This document shows positions 17,808-27,741 of a DNA stretch of 64,000 bases, piece by piece (position 1 is the stretch's first letter; every line of letters begins with the position of its first letter). Position numbers and translations under genes: made by a program. Below the pieces are notes generated by a model that searched no databases, was not told the origin of the DNA, and saw only the letters and a program-made list of their open reading frames with translations. The stretch spans positions 124,001-188,000 of the forward strand of contig LVAQ01000024.1 of the NCBI GenBank assembly GCA_001604105.1. Direction: 5' to 3'. Origin of the DNA: Clostridiales bacterium Firm_11. GTDB taxonomy: Bacteria > Bacillota > Clostridia > Christensenellales > Aristaeellaceae.

Positions 17808-19151
17808 CTACGCACGCACATCTTCCTTCTGCTTATCTCGCAGAATGAATTTTAACGGCGTGCCCGTAAACTGGAAGCTCTTGCGGAAATGGTTCTCCAG
17901 ATACCGTTCATACGCAAAGTGCATCAGTTCATGATCGTTTACAAAAAAGATGAATGTCGGTGGGCACACGGCTTGCTGGGTAGCATAGTAGATTTTCAGC
18001 TTTCGGCCGCTCTGCACAGGCGGCTGAAGGCTGGCCTGCGCATCAGCAAGCGCCTCATTCAAAACACCCGTCGGGATGCGGCGACGGTAGTTCTCAAATA
18101 CTTCTTTCACCTTGCCAAGCACCGCTTGTACACGTTGCCCCGTCAGCGCGGAGAGGAACAAAACCGGGGTATAGCTCATAAATTTCAAATCATTCAGGAT
18201 GGTCTTGCGCATATCCGCCATGGTATTGGTATCTTTTTCAACCAGATCCCATTTATTGACCACCACAATCACCGCCTTGCCCGCATCCAGAATCAGCCCG
18301 GCGATTTTGGTATCCTGCTCGGTCACGCCATCCTGTGCGTCCAAAAGCAGCAAAGCCACATCGCAACGGTCAATCGCGGCAATGGAACGCAGTACGCTGT
18401 ACTTCTCCAGACTTTCATCCTCAATGGCTTTCTTCTTGCGCATTCCTGCCGTATCAATGATGTTCACGCGTGTGCCGTCCACATCGGTAAAAGGGGTATC
18501 GATCGCGTCCCGCGTTGTACCGGGGATATCGCTGACCATCGTTCGCTCCTGCGCGAGGATGCGGTTGCAAAGCGAGCTCTTGCCCACGTTGGGTCTGCCC
18601 ACCACCGCCAGTTGGATCACATGGTCTTCCTCTTCCAGCTCCTCCGCCTGCGGCGGGGGCAGCAGCTTAACAATTTCCGAGAGCAAATCGCCCAACCCCA
18701 GCATATTGGTGCTGGAAATCCCAATGGGGTCACCAATACCCAGATTGTAATACTCATACAGACTATCCGCCATGCCCTTATGATCCACTTTATTGACAAC
18801 CAGCAAAAGCGGCTTGCGCGTTTTGCGAAGATAAGCCGCCACCTCCGCGTCCTCTGCGGTTAAGCCCGTACGACCGTCGCAGAAAAAGCAGATCACATCC
18901 GCCATATCCATGGCGATCTGCGCCTGATACCGCATTTGGGACAGCAGAACATCCTCACTGCGCATGTCAAGCCCGCCGGTATCGATGAGCGTAAAGCGTC
19001 TGCCCGCCCATTCCACATCCGAGTATACACGGTCGCGCGTCACACCGGGCGTATCTTCCACGATGGAGATACGCCTGCCAGCGATACGGTTAAAGAAAGT
19101 TGATTTACCAACGTTCGGACGGCCTACGATGGCCACCAGCGGTTTTGCCAT
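17808..19151 (-). CDS. der: Ribosome biogenesis GTPase Der (EngA)
   Basis: Der is an essential tandem-GTPase that acts in assembly of the 50S ribosomal subunit. At 447 residues it has two G domains, each with its P-loop: GRPNVGKST near residue 10 and GRPNVGKSS near residue 185. The switch motifs are DTGG and DTAG, the specificity motifs are NKVD and NKWD, and a KH-like C-terminal domain follows. AAAGGAG lies nine bases before the ATG. It follows the DUF512 gene by 37 bases on the same strand, a pairing common in Clostridia. Confidence 0.97.
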   Translation of the reverse strand: MAKPLVAIVGRPNVGKSTFFNRIAGRRISIVEDTPGVTRDRVYSDVEWAGRRFTLIDTGGLDMRSEDVLLSQMRYQAQIAMDMADVICFFCDGRTGLTAEDAEVAAYLRKTRKPLLLVVNKVDHKGMADSLYEYYNLGIGDPIGISSTNMLGLGDLLSEIVKLLPPPQAEELEEEDHVIQLAVVGRPNVGKSSLCNRILAQERTMVSDIPGTTRDAIDTPFTDVDGTRVNIIDTAGMRKKKAIEDESLEKYSVLRSIAAIDRCDVALLLLDAQDGVTEQDTKIAGLILDAGKAVIVVVNKWDLVEKDTNTMADMRKTILNDLKFMSYTPVLFLSALTGQRVQAVLGKVKEVFENYRRRIPTGVLNEALADAQASLQPPVQSGRKLKIYYATQQAVCPPTFIFFVNDHELMHFAYERYLENHFRKSFQFTGTPLKFILRDKQKEDVRA

Positions 19152-19188
19152 TTTGCATTGCTCCTTTATTACGGTCGGTCAAAGCGTC

Positions 19189-20529
19189 TCAGCGCCCATG
19201 GATGGCCTCATACAGATCGTACCCGTCATCCACAATGCGAACGGGCACGGGCAGGCGGCTTTCAAACTCGGTTAGTGTCATATCATCCAAAAACAGGTCA
19301 CGCTCATGCCGCAGCATATTGCAGCTGATGAGCACAGCTTCCGCGCCCGCGAGCGCCTCGGGCGGTATTTGCGATAGCGTATCTTCGCCGGTGAGCAAAC
19401 CCGTTACGGTGATGGTTTCGCCAAAGAAGTGGTTGAGGATGGTCACCACCCGCACCTGCGTACCCACGGGCGCAAACCGCTGGGTAAGCCGTTTCATGTG
19501 CGGGGTTGCGCTGGTTCCGGTGATAAGCACATAAACATGCTTCTCTGCTTCATCCCCGAGCCGCAAGGTTCCCTTCGTCTCCGCAAGGGCAGCCATATCA
19601 TCCGCTTCGGCTTGCCGCATGCCCTCTTCCAACTGCGCCAGCAAGCCAACCCCATTTTCAATCTGCGGAAAATCTTCATACCAGTCATATGGCGGTATCG
19701 GTTCGCCGCTTAAGCAGTAGAACTCATCGCTGGCAAATACCAGGCTGGTGCCAATCTGTTCACGGCACGCCTGCTGGAAAGGGGCAAGCATGTCCAGCAA
19801 CGCCTTTGCGCCCGCGCTGTCAAAGAGCGTTAGGGGCGCAAGTTTCGCGCGGAATTTCGTCAGCCCTACGGGAACCACGGCCACCGAAAGCGTAGCAGGC
19901 GCAAGGGAGCGCAAATCGCGCAGGGTATCCATCAACACCTGTCCATCATTGAGCCCGGGACAGCAGACAATCTGGCAATGAAAGCGGATCCCCGCCTCCT
20001 TGAGCCTTGTGAGCCGCTCCATGATGCCTCCGGCAAAGCGGTTGTTCATCATGTGGCAGCGCAGTTGCGGATCCGTCGTGTGTACGCTCACATACAGCGG
20101 TGAAGCACGTCTTTGGATGATGCGCGCAAATTCCGCCTCATCCACATTGGTCAGGGTTACGAAGTTGCCCATCATGAGAGAGTAGCGCCAATCATCATCT
20201 TTTACATGCAGCGTCGGGCGCGTGCCAGGCCGCATTTGATCCACAAAACAGAACACACACTTATTACGGCATGTGCGCGGCGTCAGCGTCATACTCTCGC
20301 CGAACTTGATGCCCAACGGCTGCCAATCCTCCTTGCGGATGGCAACCGTTTCCGTTTGACCGCTTCGACGCTCCAGCGTCAACGTCAAATCGGGCTGAAC
20401 GCTAAAGGCCTGATAGTCGATTTCATCAATCACAGGTTGACCGTTCATGGCCAGCAGCGCATCACCCGCGGCAATCCCGTATGCCTCCGCTACCGAACCG
20501 TGCTCCACCCCTGTGATCACATGCTTCAT
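19189..20529 (-). CDS. DUF512 family protein: PDZ domain plus radical-SAM-like domain
   Basis: This is a 446-residue cytosolic protein of the conserved Clostridia DUF512 family, whose biochemical role is not established. Residues 1-60 look like a PDZ domain (HGSVAEAYGIAAGDALLAMNG without the usual protease). A CRNKCVFC cluster-binding motif near residue 90 fits a radical-SAM iron-sulfur site, and the C-terminal part is the DUF512 domain. It is directly upstream of der. GGGGAGG precedes the ATG, and a TTGACT/GATAAT promoter lies about 45 bases upstream. Confidence 0.9.
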   Translation of the reverse strand: MKHVITGVEHGSVAEAYGIAAGDALLAMNGQPVIDEIDYQAFSVQPDLTLTLERRSGQTETVAIRKEDWQPLGIKFGESMTLTPRTCRNKCVFCFVDQMRPGTRPTLHVKDDDWRYSLMMGNFVTLTNVDEAEFARIIQRRASPLYVSVHTTDPQLRCHMMNNRFAGGIMERLTRLKEAGIRFHCQIVCCPGLNDGQVLMDTLRDLRSLAPATLSVAVVPVGLTKFRAKLAPLTLFDSAGAKALLDMLAPFQQACREQIGTSLVFASDEFYCLSGEPIPPYDWYEDFPQIENGVGLLAQLEEGMRQAEADDMAALAETKGTLRLGDEAEKHVYVLITGTSATPHMKRLTQRFAPVGTQVRVVTILNHFFGETITVTGLLTGEDTLSQIPPEALAGAEAVLISCNMLRHERDLFLDDMTLTEFESRLPVPVRIVDDGYDLYEAIHGR

Positions 20530-20573
20530 CCGTGTAAACCTCCCCTTTGCACTGCCCGGGGGCAGTATGTTTT

Positions 20574-20602
20574 ATTATCCTTCGTTTCCATAGGAAAGTC
20601 AA
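20574..20602 (-). promoter_or_regulatory. Promoter of the DUF512-der operon
   Basis: Minus strand TTGACT (20597-20602) and GATAAT (20574-20579) are 17 bases apart. The short leader contains a 16-base hairpin, ACTGCCC-GG-GGGCAGT (20551-20566), just before the ribosome site. Confidence 0.65.
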
Positions 20603-20689
20603 GTTTGGCCTGCATTTCCACTTTCGTTTCTACTTTCATGGCTTCTTTGCTTAACAAAGCGGCCTCCCGTAACAAAATCCCCCCGGCGC

Positions 20690-20718
20690 TGTACGGCAGT
20701 TGACCCATGTGCTATAAT
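20690..20718 (+). promoter_or_regulatory. Extended -10 promoter of the maf-mre-rod operon
   Basis: TGC-TATAAT (20710-20718) is a perfect extended -10; TGTACG 17 bases upstream is a weak -35. It is divergent from the DUF512-der promoter. Confidence 0.55.
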
Positions 20719-20759
20719 ATCTTGTCATGGGATACCATCGGGAAAGGGGCAAAGCGAGG

Positions 20760-21347
20760 ATGGAGACCACCCTGGCGCAAGCACGATTGATTCTGGCATC
20801 TGGCTCGCCCCGCAGGCGTGAGCTGCTTTCCCATTTCGGCATTCCGTTTGCGGTGATTCCCTCGGACGTCGATGAAGCTTGCAATGGCACCGGCATAGCG
20901 CAGGTTGCCATGCTCGCCCTGCGAAAAGGTGCCGATGTTGCCAGCACGCACCCGCACTTGCCCGTTCTCTCGGCTGATACGCTGGTATGCCTGGCGGATA
21001 AGGTGCTGGGGAAACCCGCGAATGCGCTGGACGCGGAACACATGCTTAGCGTGCTTTCCGGCGCGTGGCATCAGGTACATACCGGCCTTTGCATGCGTTT
21101 GCCGGATGGTCGACTGTTTGAGCGTGTGGAAACCACAAACGTAAAATTCCGTACCCTGTCCCATGCGGAGATTGCCCGCTACATTGCCACGGGCGAACCC
21201 ATGGATAAGGCAGGCGCGTATGCCATGCAGGAAAGAGGCGGAATGTTTGTGGAGCGCATTGAGGGAAGCCCTACCAATGTGATCGGCCTGCCCCTGGCAG
21301 CGTTGGCGCAGGTGCTGACAGCCGCCGGTTTGCTGACAGATGGTTAA
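20760..21347 (+). CDS. maf: Maf family nucleoside triphosphate pyrophosphatase
   Basis: Maf proteins hydrolyse non-canonical or modified nucleoside triphosphates to monophosphates; in Firmicutes they are linked to septum formation. The N-terminus carries the ILASGSPRRRELL motif, followed by the SADTLV aspartate and LGKP. From ATG 20760 the length is 195 residues, typical. An in-frame ATG at 20727 lies almost at the transcription start and would be leaderless, so the internal ATG with AAAGGGG upstream is preferred. It is the first gene before mreB, the usual Firmicute order. Confidence 0.92.
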   Translation: METTLAQARLILASGSPRRRELLSHFGIPFAVIPSDVDEACNGTGIAQVAMLALRKGADVASTHPHLPVLSADTLVCLADKVLGKPANALDAEHMLSVLSGAWHQVHTGLCMRLPDGRLFERVETTNVKFRTLSHAEIARYIATGEPMDKAGAYAMQERGGMFVERIEGSPTNVIGLPLAALAQVLTAAGLLTDG

Positions 21348-21404
21348 CACCGCCCGGATTTCAACCACGCGGATCCCGAATCATAACGAACGGATGTGTG
21401 AACA

Positions 21405-22433
21405 ATGGCTTTCGTAGCGCATGACCTGGGCATAGACCTTGGCACCAGTAATACGCTCGTATATGTGAAGGGAAAGGGCATCGTGGTCAGTGAACCGACC
21501 ATCGTAGTCGTCGAAAGCTCCAATGAGCGCAGGGTAAGGGCTGTGGGTGATGATGCCAAAATCATGCTCGGCCGCACCACCGAGGGCGTGATGGCTGTTC
21601 GGCCCATGCGCGAAGGCGTGATTACGGATTTTGACATGACGCAGATTCTCCTGCAATACTTCACGCGCAAGGCAATTGGCTCCAGCTATCTGGTCAAGCC
21701 GCGCCTGTTCCTGACCTACCCCTGCTCCATCTCCGGCATCGAGCGTCGCGCTGTAATGGAAGCCGCCAAGTACTCCGGCGGCCGCAAGGTTTTTTTGGTG
21801 GAAAAGCCCTTTGCGGCGGCGCTGGGCAGCGGCCTTCCCGTTTTTGACCCCAGCGGCTGCATGATCGTGGATATCGGGGGCGGGACGACTGATGTATCCG
21901 TAATTTCACTTGGCGGCGTCGTCATCAGCCACTCCATCCGCGTGGGCGGCATCAAGATGGATGAAGCCATCATCAACTTTATCAAGCGTGAGTTCAACAT
22001 CCTGATTGGGGATCGCACCGCCGAGGAAGTCAAGCTTGATTTGGGCGCGGCTCTGCCCATTCGGGAGGAGCGGCGGGCGCGCATCCGCGGGCGGGACATG
22101 GTCACAAACCTCCCGCAAACCACAGAAATCACCTCAACGCAGATTTACCAGGCCATCCACGAACCCTGCATGGCTATTTTAAGCGCCATCAAGTGGGTTT
22201 TGGAGCGTACGCTGCCAGAGCTTGCCGCGGATGTAATGCATAACGGCATTTACATCACCGGCGGCGGCTCGCTGCTCTACGGCATGGATCAGATGATTGC
22301 AAGCGAGTTGGGCATTCCTGTGCTGCTGGCCAAAGAACCCATGGACTGCGCGGCATTGGGGCTTGGCAACATCATCGAGAATTTCGACCTGCTACAGCAT
22401 TTGGGTCGCACCAGCTTCCTAAAGCAAGGCTAA
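21405..22433 (+). CDS. mreB: Cell-shape actin homologue MreB
   Basis: MreB forms membrane-bound filaments that guide lateral wall synthesis by the Rod complex. The 342-residue protein has the actin-fold phosphate-1 loop GIDLGTSNTLVY, phosphate-2 loop VDIGGGTTDVSVI and adenosine motif TGGGSLLYG. No good ribosome site precedes the ATG, in contrast to the rest of the operon, so initiation may be weak or coupled. It lies 57 bases after maf and 45 before mreC. Confidence 0.97.
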   Translation: MAFVAHDLGIDLGTSNTLVYVKGKGIVVSEPTIVVVESSNERRVRAVGDDAKIMLGRTTEGVMAVRPMREGVITDFDMTQILLQYFTRKAIGSSYLVKPRLFLTYPCSISGIERRAVMEAAKYSGGRKVFLVEKPFAAALGSGLPVFDPSGCMIVDIGGGTTDVSVISLGGVVISHSIRVGGIKMDEAIINFIKREFNILIGDRTAEEVKLDLGAALPIREERRARIRGRDMVTNLPQTTEITSTQIYQAIHEPCMAILSAIKWVLERTLPELAADVMHNGIYITGGGSLLYGMDQMIASELGIPVLLAKEPMDCAALGLGNIIENFDLLQHLGRTSFLKQG

Positions 22434-22478
22434 CCCCCGCAATAGCAGGCCGCTACCGAACGCACCGGAGGATAATGA

Positions 22479-23708
22479 ATGAGGCTCAAGGAACCTAAGC
22501 CCGAAAGACGGCGCAGCCGTAATACAGCCGCACGCACCGTTTGGAAGCGCATCATCATCGTTATGGCGGCGCTGGTCATTCTCGGTCTGGCGGGCACACA
22601 CCTGTTCAGCCTGATTACCGGCAACGAAACGCTCGCCATGCCGGAAGATGCGGTCGCCAGCGTGCTTACGCCCCTGCAAACCGGCTTTTCCAGCGTCGTG
22701 GACTCGGTGGTCAATTACCTGTATAAGTTGAAACTACGCGCCAATCTGGAACTGGCTTACAATGAACTGAAACAACAGAATGAGCAGCTTGTCTACCAAG
22801 CAATGCTTGCTGATGAACTGCGCTATAAACTGAGCGTCTATGAAGATCTCTATGACGAGATTTCCGTTAATGAAAGCATGAATCCACTGGTTGCCACGGT
22901 GATCGGCCATGATTCCGGCAACTATTTTTCCGTGTTCACCATCAACAAAGGGAAGAATGACGGTGTGCAGGATTATATGGCCGTAACCATGGAAGGCGCG
23001 CTGGTTGGCTATACGTATAATGTATCGGCTACCAAATCCAGCGTGCGTACCATCATCGACAGTGAGGCCAGCATTGCCGCGCTCATCTCCTCCACAAGGG
23101 ATCAGGGCACCGTACGCGGTACGCTGGGTGTTGATGGCACTGCCATGTGCCGTATGTACTACCTGCCCGATGAACACCTGCCCCGCCCGGGGGACACGGT
23201 GGTCACATCCGGCGTGGTCATGTCTTTCCCAAAGGGCATCCCCATTGGCACTGTACGGGAGTCCACCCGCGGCATGGAAAGCAATAAAAGCTATATTGTT
23301 GTCGAACCCATCGCCAATTTCCGTCATATTGAGTATGTGATCGTACTGCGCTACCAGCCCGATGCCGAAGCCGTGGCAGGTCAAACCAGCAGCTCGGATT
23401 CGTTAACCTTTACCCCACTTGAAACCTCCAAGCCCGTTCCCACCATTCAAATTGGTTCTGATTTCTACCAGCTTGCGCCTACGCCTGAGCCCACCGCAAC
23501 CCCCACAGCGCCGCCCATAGACGGCAGCGTGCTGCTCACCAGTGAATCGCCCCTCCCGCAGGGAACGCTGTCCCCGGGCACACAGAGTTATGAATACCAA
23601 GTACCAAGTGGCATGGCGACCGGCAGCGAGTATGGCTTCACCCTTGCGCCTACTGCCACCCCAACGCCCTCGCCTCCCCCGCTGGATATCTCTGTGGAGG
23701 AGGACTAA
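22479..23708 (+). CDS. mreC: Rod-complex scaffold MreC
   Basis: MreC is a bitopic membrane protein that links MreB filaments to PBP2 and RodA. The 409 residues comprise a basic cytosolic start, one membrane span (about 24-45), a coiled coil (about 75-110) and the double beta-barrel region with GTVRGTL and PGDTVVTSG. A C-terminal tail of about 90 residues is rich in Pro, Thr and Ser, longer than in most MreC proteins. GGAGG lies upstream of the ATG. Confidence 0.94.
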   Translation: MRLKEPKPERRRSRNTAARTVWKRIIIVMAALVILGLAGTHLFSLITGNETLAMPEDAVASVLTPLQTGFSSVVDSVVNYLYKLKLRANLELAYNELKQQNEQLVYQAMLADELRYKLSVYEDLYDEISVNESMNPLVATVIGHDSGNYFSVFTINKGKNDGVQDYMAVTMEGALVGYTYNVSATKSSVRTIIDSEASIAALISSTRDQGTVRGTLGVDGTAMCRMYYLPDEHLPRPGDTVVTSGVVMSFPKGIPIGTVRESTRGMESNKSYIVVEPIANFRHIEYVIVLRYQPDAEAVAGQTSSSDSLTFTPLETSKPVPTIQIGSDFYQLAPTPEPTATPTAPPIDGSVLLTSESPLPQGTLSPGTQSYEYQVPSGMATGSEYGFTLAPTATPTPSPPPLDISVEED

Positions 23709-23710
23709 GC

Positions 23711-24256
23711 ATGGTCAAACGAGGACTCACTTTTGGTCTGCTTACCTTGCTGGTATACCTGCTGCAGGCGACTGTGGCAAAGCATATCGCGCTTTGGAAT
23801 GTCGCGCCCAACATTGCGCTGGCGATGATTGCGATCGTAACCGTCGCGCTTGGCCGCAAATACACGTTTTTCATGGCGCTCACCATCGGTTATCTTTTAG
23901 AGATTATGCTACCGGCGCTGGACTATATCAATCTCATTCTATTGCCTGCCTGCGCAATGCTCGGCGCGCTTGCATTTTCAGACAAGAGCGAACGAAAGCT
24001 GGAAGAAGAACGCAGCATGGGCAAACGGGGCGGGAATCTGCCCGCACACATCCGCACGCTGTTATGCGCTTTGCTGAGCATCGCCATCTTTGAAATCGTC
24101 AATCTGTTCTATATTTACCTCAATGGTATTGTGATCGATGGCGATCAGCTCCAACGGGCGACTATCTCCATTGTATACACAACCGCATTGGCTGGCGTAA
24201 TGCAATTCCCCGTCCGTTGGTGGCTGGGCACCTATCGCTTAAAGAAGGCACGGTAG
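23711..24256 (+). CDS. mreD: Rod-shape determining membrane protein MreD
   Basis: This is a 181-residue multi-span membrane protein with five or so hydrophobic helices, the typical size and position of MreD, a Rod-complex component. Its ribosome site GGAGGA overlaps the end of mreC, and the two genes are separated by two bases. Sequence conservation in this family is low, so position in the operon carries much of the call. Confidence 0.88.
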   Translation: MVKRGLTFGLLTLLVYLLQATVAKHIALWNVAPNIALAMIAIVTVALGRKYTFFMALTIGYLLEIMLPALDYINLILLPACAMLGALAFSDKSERKLEEERSMGKRGGNLPAHIRTLLCALLSIAIFEIVNLFYIYLNGIVIDGDQLQRATISIVYTTALAGVMQFPVRWWLGTYRLKKAR

Positions 24257-24338
24257 TTAATGCTTCCGCCCTAATCCCACGCCAAACGGGCACGCAACCT
24301 GCAACCATAACACCGCGCACAGGCAGGAAGGAGCACTT

Positions 24339-26852
24339 ATGAACGCTTCCCCCAACCGCAAGCTAGACCGCAAAGAGTACAACCTTGGCACCCGATACCT
24401 CGTTTTTCTGGGCATCGTGGTGGTTATGTTCATTTACCTGATAACCGGCCTTGTGTCTTTGCAACTGACTGAAAGCGAAGATTATCGGCAGAACGCAGAG
24501 TCTCGCCGAACAACAAAAATCACCCTGCGCGGCAGCCGCGGTATGATTACCGATACCGATGCGGTTATCCTCGCCAAGGATGAGATGATCTATAACGTCA
24601 CCTTTTACCGTGACGCATCCCAGAATAACGCGGCACAGTATACCGCCTTTACACAAGCTATTTCCGATGCAATCGATATCATTGAAGAAAACGGCAGCTC
24701 GCTTTCGGTGCGTTTTGTGATCGAGCGAGACCCCGATACCTCCGCATGGCGGTTCAACTTCGGCTCCGGCGTAAGCGAGGCAGTATTGCAGACCCGCGAA
24801 ACCCAGTGGCGTAACAACAATTACTTCACCACAACCCGCGTGCCTACGGCGGAAATCGCCATGGAACGCTTGATTGCCCGATTCCGCATCCCGGAGGATA
24901 TGGATGAGGAGAAGATGCTCAAAGTCATGGCCGTCTACTCCGAAATGCAGATGAACCTGTATAACTCCCAGCCCATCGTGATCGCCAAGGATGTGCCTTA
25001 TGAAACTGTAATTGAAATCGAGGCGCGCTCCATGACCCTGCCCGGCATGGCGGTTGCCGTGGGTACCAAGCGCATCTATCCGCGCAGCACGCTTGCCGCG
25101 CAGGTAATCGGCTATATCGGCGCGATTCCCTCTCAGGCAAAATGGGAAGAGCTACGGCCCAAAGGATACAAGTATAGCGATGTTATCGGGTTGGATGGCA
25201 TCGAGGCTTCCATGGAAGACTGGCTCACCCAGAACAACGATGCAAGGCAAGGGTATAAAATTGTTGAGCGTGACAGTGTGGGTAAAATCACCCGCGAGCT
25301 TAGCTATGTGGAGCCGCAGGATGGCAACAACGTCAAACTGACCCTCTATGCAAGCTACCAGCAACAGGCCGAACGCGCGCTGGCTGAAAACGTAAATACC
25401 ACCCGCTCTACGCAGGAAGCCAAGCTGATGCTCAATAGCTGGCTAGAAAGCAACAAATCCGATATCGAAAATCGCAACTGGGAAAAATATCCCCTTTCGC
25501 TGGCAGATCGCGCGGCAATGATGGTAATCGATATGGAAGGCCGCGTGCTGGCCATGGCCAACTACCCCACCTACGATCTCAACGCCTTGGTGGCGGCCGG
25601 AGCAGAAAGCGCGGAGATCCTGACGGACACACGCAACGTGCTCATGAACTATAACATTCACGCGCGCGGAACCCCCGGCTCCATCTTCAAAATGGTATCC
25701 TCCCTGGGCGCCATGTTGGAAGGAGAACTGCTCGTCAATGAAACCATCAGCGACGCAGGCTACTTCACCGTATACACAACCGACCTTACCACCGCTCCCA
25801 AGTGCTGGATCAGCGCCTCGCAGCGCTATAAGCATCAGCACCAGACCATTGTGCAAGGGCTTGCCAACAGCTGCAACTACTTTTTCTATACCTTGGGGCA
25901 TAGATTGGGCGAAACCAGGCTGTATCAATACGCTTCTGAATTTGGCCTTACCAGCCGCACCGGCGTGGATTTGCCCGGTGAGGAGCGCAGCGTGGTCGGT
26001 TGTCAAAACAGCCTGTACGACCCCGATAAGTCGGTTGATGAAGCCTCACAGGATACCGCCGTGCCCATCATCGTGTTCAACTCCATCAAAAAGCACCTGC
26101 GCAATCAGGGTGCCATCCGCAATATCACCTATGATGACGATCGCCTGAACCGCTGCATCAAACGGCTGATGGACATGGCCGTCAATACCAACCAGACGGA
26201 CTGGGTTGTCAGCATGCGCCCCATCCTGATGGAAGAGTTGAACATGACGCGCGAGATGGTATACCTGCAAGCGATCATTGGCGATACCTACAACTACCTC
26301 AACGATATTAAGTGGGGCGGCGCGCAGACCATTCAAGTAGCCATTGGCCAGTCGATCACAGTGGTTACGCCCGCAGCGGTAAGCCGATATGCGGCTACCC
26401 TAGGCAATGGCGGCACTGTTTATAACCTGATGATCGTCGATAGCATCACCTCGCCCGAAGGCGATATCCTCAGCCAGCGCACCCCATCTATCCTGAATAC
26501 CTTTGAAGGCGCGGAAGATTACCTGCCGCTCATTCTGGAAGGAATGAAAGGCGTTGTGGACGAATCTGGTACCGCCGCAAAGTACTTCAAACAATGGAGC
26601 TATCGCGACAACGTTTGCGCGAAAACAGGCACGGCCGAAGTCACCTCCATCGATCTGGAAAACAACGCTTGGTTCATTATGCTTGCCCCCTATGAGAAGC
26701 CGGAAATCGCCGTGGTGGTGTTCATTCCCAGCGGCTTGAGCGGCGGAGAAGCCAGCCTTGCGGCGCGCGAATTTGTCGGCTGGTACATGGATCAAAAAAC
26801 ATTGCGTACCGATAGTGCCTTATTCCCCGGCGGCAACATGCTCGCGCCGTAG
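24339..26852 (+). CDS. mrdA: Penicillin-binding protein 2, class B transpeptidase
   Basis: This is the cross-linking enzyme of the Rod complex, anchored by one membrane span (about 20-42) with its catalytic domain outside. The 837 residues include a PBP dimerisation region and transpeptidase motifs Ser448-Ile-Phe-Lys451, Ser511-Cys-Asn513 and Lys762-Thr-Gly. It is longer than E. coli PBP2 (about 630 residues); the surplus lies mainly in the N-terminal pedestal and in an insertion between SCN and KTG. AAGGAG lies upstream. It sits between mreD and minD, ahead of rodA. Confidence 0.94.
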   Translation: MNASPNRKLDRKEYNLGTRYLVFLGIVVVMFIYLITGLVSLQLTESEDYRQNAESRRTTKITLRGSRGMITDTDAVILAKDEMIYNVTFYRDASQNNAAQYTAFTQAISDAIDIIEENGSSLSVRFVIERDPDTSAWRFNFGSGVSEAVLQTRETQWRNNNYFTTTRVPTAEIAMERLIARFRIPEDMDEEKMLKVMAVYSEMQMNLYNSQPIVIAKDVPYETVIEIEARSMTLPGMAVAVGTKRIYPRSTLAAQVIGYIGAIPSQAKWEELRPKGYKYSDVIGLDGIEASMEDWLTQNNDARQGYKIVERDSVGKITRELSYVEPQDGNNVKLTLYASYQQQAERALAENVNTTRSTQEAKLMLNSWLESNKSDIENRNWEKYPLSLADRAAMMVIDMEGRVLAMANYPTYDLNALVAAGAESAEILTDTRNVLMNYNIHARGTPGSIFKMVSSLGAMLEGELLVNETISDAGYFTVYTTDLTTAPKCWISASQRYKHQHQTIVQGLANSCNYFFYTLGHRLGETRLYQYASEFGLTSRTGVDLPGEERSVVGCQNSLYDPDKSVDEASQDTAVPIIVFNSIKKHLRNQGAIRNITYDDDRLNRCIKRLMDMAVNTNQTDWVVSMRPILMEELNMTREMVYLQAIIGDTYNYLNDIKWGGAQTIQVAIGQSITVVTPAAVSRYAATLGNGGTVYNLMIVDSITSPEGDILSQRTPSILNTFEGAEDYLPLILEGMKGVVDESGTAAKYFKQWSYRDNVCAKTGTAEVTSIDLENNAWFIMLAPYEKPEIAVVVFIPSGLSGGEASLAAREFVGWYMDQKTLRTDSALFPGGNMLAP

Positions 26853-26914
26853 GGCACGATGGGCAATCGCAGTCGCGTTTCTGAGTTGGCAGTATTGAGC
26901 GGGAGGTATGACCG

Positions 26915-27685
26915 ATGAGCCAGGCGTGGGTGATTGTTTCCGGCAAGGGGGGCGTTGGCAAGTCCACCATTACCGCGGCGCTGGCCGTCGCGCTGGCAAG
27001 ACGGCAGCTGATGACCGTCGCCGTGGATACCGATATTGGCCTGCGCAGCCTCGATATCCTGCTGGGTCTTCAAAACAAGATAGTCTATGACATGGTGGAC
27101 GTCGCCAACAAGGACTGCAAACTTAAATACGCACTGGTGCAGTATGCCGGCGCACCCGCCCTGTCGCTCCTGCCCGCCTCGCAATTGGGCAGCTCGGCGG
27201 ATGTCAATGCCGAATTGATGGGCAAGCTCGTGCGCAAGCTTAAAAAACGTTTCTCCTATGTGCTGATGGACGCCCCTGCCGGGCTGGAACGGGGCGTCAC
27301 GAACACGCTGCACAGCGCGGATCATGCCTTGCTCATCGTAACGCCGGATGATGTATCCATCCGCGATGCGGAGCGTGTGATCACCTTGCTCGCCCAGCTC
27401 CACAAGCCGCGGCCGCTGCTCATCGTAAACCGTGTTGTGCCGGAGCTGGTGCTCCGTGGGGAGATGTACAGCCCGCAAACCGTCGCAAATACGCTGGATG
27501 TTCCTCTGCTTGGTTATGTGCCTGAGGATCGCGCAGTTTTACGCGCGCTTAACCGGCATCAAACCGTCATGGATGAAGATTGCCCCGCCCGGCAGGCGCT
27601 AGAGCGCATTAGCCAGCGGTTTGTGGGCGAGTATGTACCCATGCCCAGCCACACGAAACGGCGCTGGTTTTTTGGTTGGCGCTAA
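26915..27685 (+). CDS. minD: Septum-site ATPase MinD
   Basis: MinD is a deviant Walker-A ATPase that binds the membrane and positions the division site with MinC. The 256 residues start with SGKGGVGKST, the MinD/ParA P-loop with the signature lysine, followed by VDTDIGLRSLDILLG. The C-terminus (TKRRWFFGWR) resembles the amphipathic membrane-targeting helix. GGGAGG lies eight bases before the ATG. No minC or minE lies next to it, although minC is a frequent neighbour in this operon in other Firmicutes. Confidence 0.93.
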   Translation: MSQAWVIVSGKGGVGKSTITAALAVALARRQLMTVAVDTDIGLRSLDILLGLQNKIVYDMVDVANKDCKLKYALVQYAGAPALSLLPASQLGSSADVNAELMGKLVRKLKKRFSYVLMDAPAGLERGVTNTLHSADHALLIVTPDDVSIRDAERVITLLAQLHKPRPLLIVNRVVPELVLRGEMYSPQTVANTLDVPLLGYVPEDRAVLRALNRHQTVMDEDCPARQALERISQRFVGEYVPMPSHTKRRWFFGWR

Positions 27686-27741
27686 CGCAAGGAAGCATGT
27701 TACCTGCGCGCGTACAACGGCCTAACAAGGAGGGATAGCCT

